Source: Phycisphaerales bacterium (GTDB taxonomy: Bacteria > Planctomycetota > Phycisphaerae > Sedimentisphaerales > Anaerobacaceae). Taken from it: DNA of 60,744 bases. Made by a program: the position numbers and the translations under genes. Each line of letters opens with the position of its first letter. Position 1 is the first letter of the stretch. Positions 59,920 to 60,744 of the stretch are shown here, in pieces. The notes below the pieces were generated by a model. That model was not told where the DNA came from, did not search any database, and saw only the letters and a program-made list of their open reading frames with translations. The DNA lies in contig PLLP01000012.1 of assembly GCA_003141315.1 (NCBI GenBank), positions 1 to 60,744 on the forward strand, read 5' to 3'.

Positions 59920-60744
59920 TTATTTTAGCATTTCAGCAAGGTCCGAATCGACATTGCCTATAGGCTTTATGTTGTATTTTTCAACGAGCAGCTTTACGAC
60001 ATTCGGGCTTAAAAACGCCGGCATACTGGGGCCGAGACGAATATTTTTTATCCCGAGATGTAAAAGCGTCAGCAGTATCGCCACCGCCTTCTGCTCATAC
60101 CACGATACGACAAGTGAAAGCGGCAGGTCGTTAACGCCGCACTTAAATGCCCCGGCGAGCGCCGTCGCAATTTTTATGGCGCCATAGCAGTCGTTGCACT
60201 GGCCGGTATCAATCAGTCTCGGGATGCCGTCGATGTCGCCATAGTCCTTGTCGTTTAACCTGTATTTTCCGCACGCAGCGGTGAGAATTATGCAGTTTTT
60301 CGGCACCTTCTCGGCAAATTCTGTATAGTAGTTTCTGCCCGGCTTTGCCCCGTCGCATCCGCCGATAAAAAAGAAGTGCCTGATTTTGCCTTTCTTTACC
60401 GCATCGACGATTTTGTCAGCCAAAGACAAAACCGCCGTCCAGTGAAATCCCGTACTCAGCATCCCGGCAGGTTTTTCCGGCAGGGCGGGTAACGATAATG
60501 CCTTTTTGATTACCTCGCTGAAATCTGTATTCTTTATATGTTTTACGCCTTCGACGCCGGCAATCCCGCAGGTGAACATCCTGCCCTTGTATGAATCCTT
60601 CGGAATCATAACGCAGTTTGTCGTCACCAGAATCGCACCGGGAAATTCATCGAATTCCTTTCTCTGGTTCTGCCACGCCGACCCGTAATTGCCGACGAGG
60701 TGTTTGAACTTCCGAAGTTCAGGATAGCCGTGTGCCGGCAGCAT
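59920..60744 (-). CDS. hcp: Hybrid cluster protein (hydroxylamine reductase), C-terminal part
   Basis: The last 274 residues of Hcp; the 5' part lies beyond the window edge. Hcp carries a hybrid 4Fe-2S-2O cluster and reduces NO or hydroxylamine in anaerobes and facultative anaerobes. Ligand and family segments seen are TTNCVMIPKDSYKGR (cluster Cys), FIGGCDGAKPGRNYYTEFA, LTAACGKYRLNDKDYGDIDG, LIDTGQCNDCYGAIKIATAL and SWYEQKAVAILLTLLHLGI. Class (I, II or III) cannot be decided without the N-terminal Cys pattern. Confidence 0.94.
   Translation of the reverse strand: MLPAHGYPELRKFKHLVGNYGSAWQNQRKEFDEFPGAILVTTNCVMIPKDSYKGRMFTCGIAGVEGVKHIKNTDFSEVIKKALSLPALPEKPAGMLSTGFHWTAVLSLADKIVDAVKKGKIRHFFFIGGCDGAKPGRNYYTEFAEKVPKNCIILTAACGKYRLNDKDYGDIDGIPRLIDTGQCNDCYGAIKIATALAGAFKCGVNDLPLSLVVSWYEQKAVAILLTLLHLGIKNIRLGPSMPAFLSPNVVKLLVEKYNIKPIGNVDSDLAEMLK

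Overview
The window looks like chromosomal DNA of an uncultured or poorly studied planctomycete, most likely of the Phycisphaerae/Sedimentisphaerales type. The main evidence is the 5' end of a 16S rRNA gene at the left edge, read on the minus strand; its AGAATGAACGTTGGCGGCGT stretch is typical of that phylum. Supporting evidence is a secreted protein with a prepilin-like DGH tail, a GH42-like lipoprotein, an archaeal-type entry to the shikimate pathway, and many short dispersed repeats lying between and even inside genes. No CRISPR array, tRNA, transposase or phage gene was found.

Layout. 0-0.5 kb: 16S start with its promoter and leader. 0.5-6.9 kb: V4R-type sensor kinase, TraB-family membrane protein, GH42-like lipoprotein, MscL. 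6.9-10.7 kb: shikimate genes, namely DHQ synthase II and ADTH synthase (archaeal route) on the minus strand, divergent from a fused AroD-AroE. 10.7-16.4 kb: secreted repeat protein, ArgG, prepilin peptidase, OmpA-type lipoprotein. 16.4-24.6 kb, minus strand: ComEC broken by a 7-bp tandem duplication, SerS, and a type II fatty acid/polyketide-like set (two ketosynthases, two dehydratases, one ACP). 24.6-29.1 kb: accessory stretch with a dual-specificity phosphatase, a lipid kinase and a large helicase-nuclease fusion, bracketed by dispersed repeats. 29.1-30.7 kb: short ArgA-like acetyltransferase and an ABC-2 permease. 30.8-43.8 kb: one long plus-strand operon with three SPFH proteins, a heavy-metal P-type ATPase, an ABC exporter, a membrane-anchored helical protein and a PcrA/UvrD helicase. 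43.8-47.1 kb: AT-rich island of unknown genes (one HEPN-like) and a 21-bp minisatellite. 47.1-51.6 kb: inositol monophosphatase family, DUF2752, lipoprotein, SerA, GlmM. 51.7-59.7 kb: acetate/acetyl-CoA block. 59.9 kb to the edge: C-terminal part of hybrid cluster protein.

How the genes work together. The acetate block holds ADP-forming acetyl-CoA synthetase, a CoA-transferase fused to a GNAT acetyltransferase, an AcuC-like deacetylase, a SatP-type transporter and AMP-forming Acs. It has the parts for acetate uptake, both activation routes and reversible lysine acetylation of Acs. DHQ synthase II, ADTH synthase and AroDE together supply the first four chemical steps to shikimate without a classical AroF/AroB in view. 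The SPFH operon suggests a membrane-microdomain or proteolysis-control complex made with metal and ABC export functions.

The best candidates for something undescribed are the helicase-nuclease gene (26.5-29.0 kb), the acetate/acetylation module, the SPFH operon, the ketosynthase cluster with a KS that lacks one catalytic His, and the way dispersed repeats have been accepted in frame inside conserved enzymes. All calls come from reading the sequence; no database search was possible.
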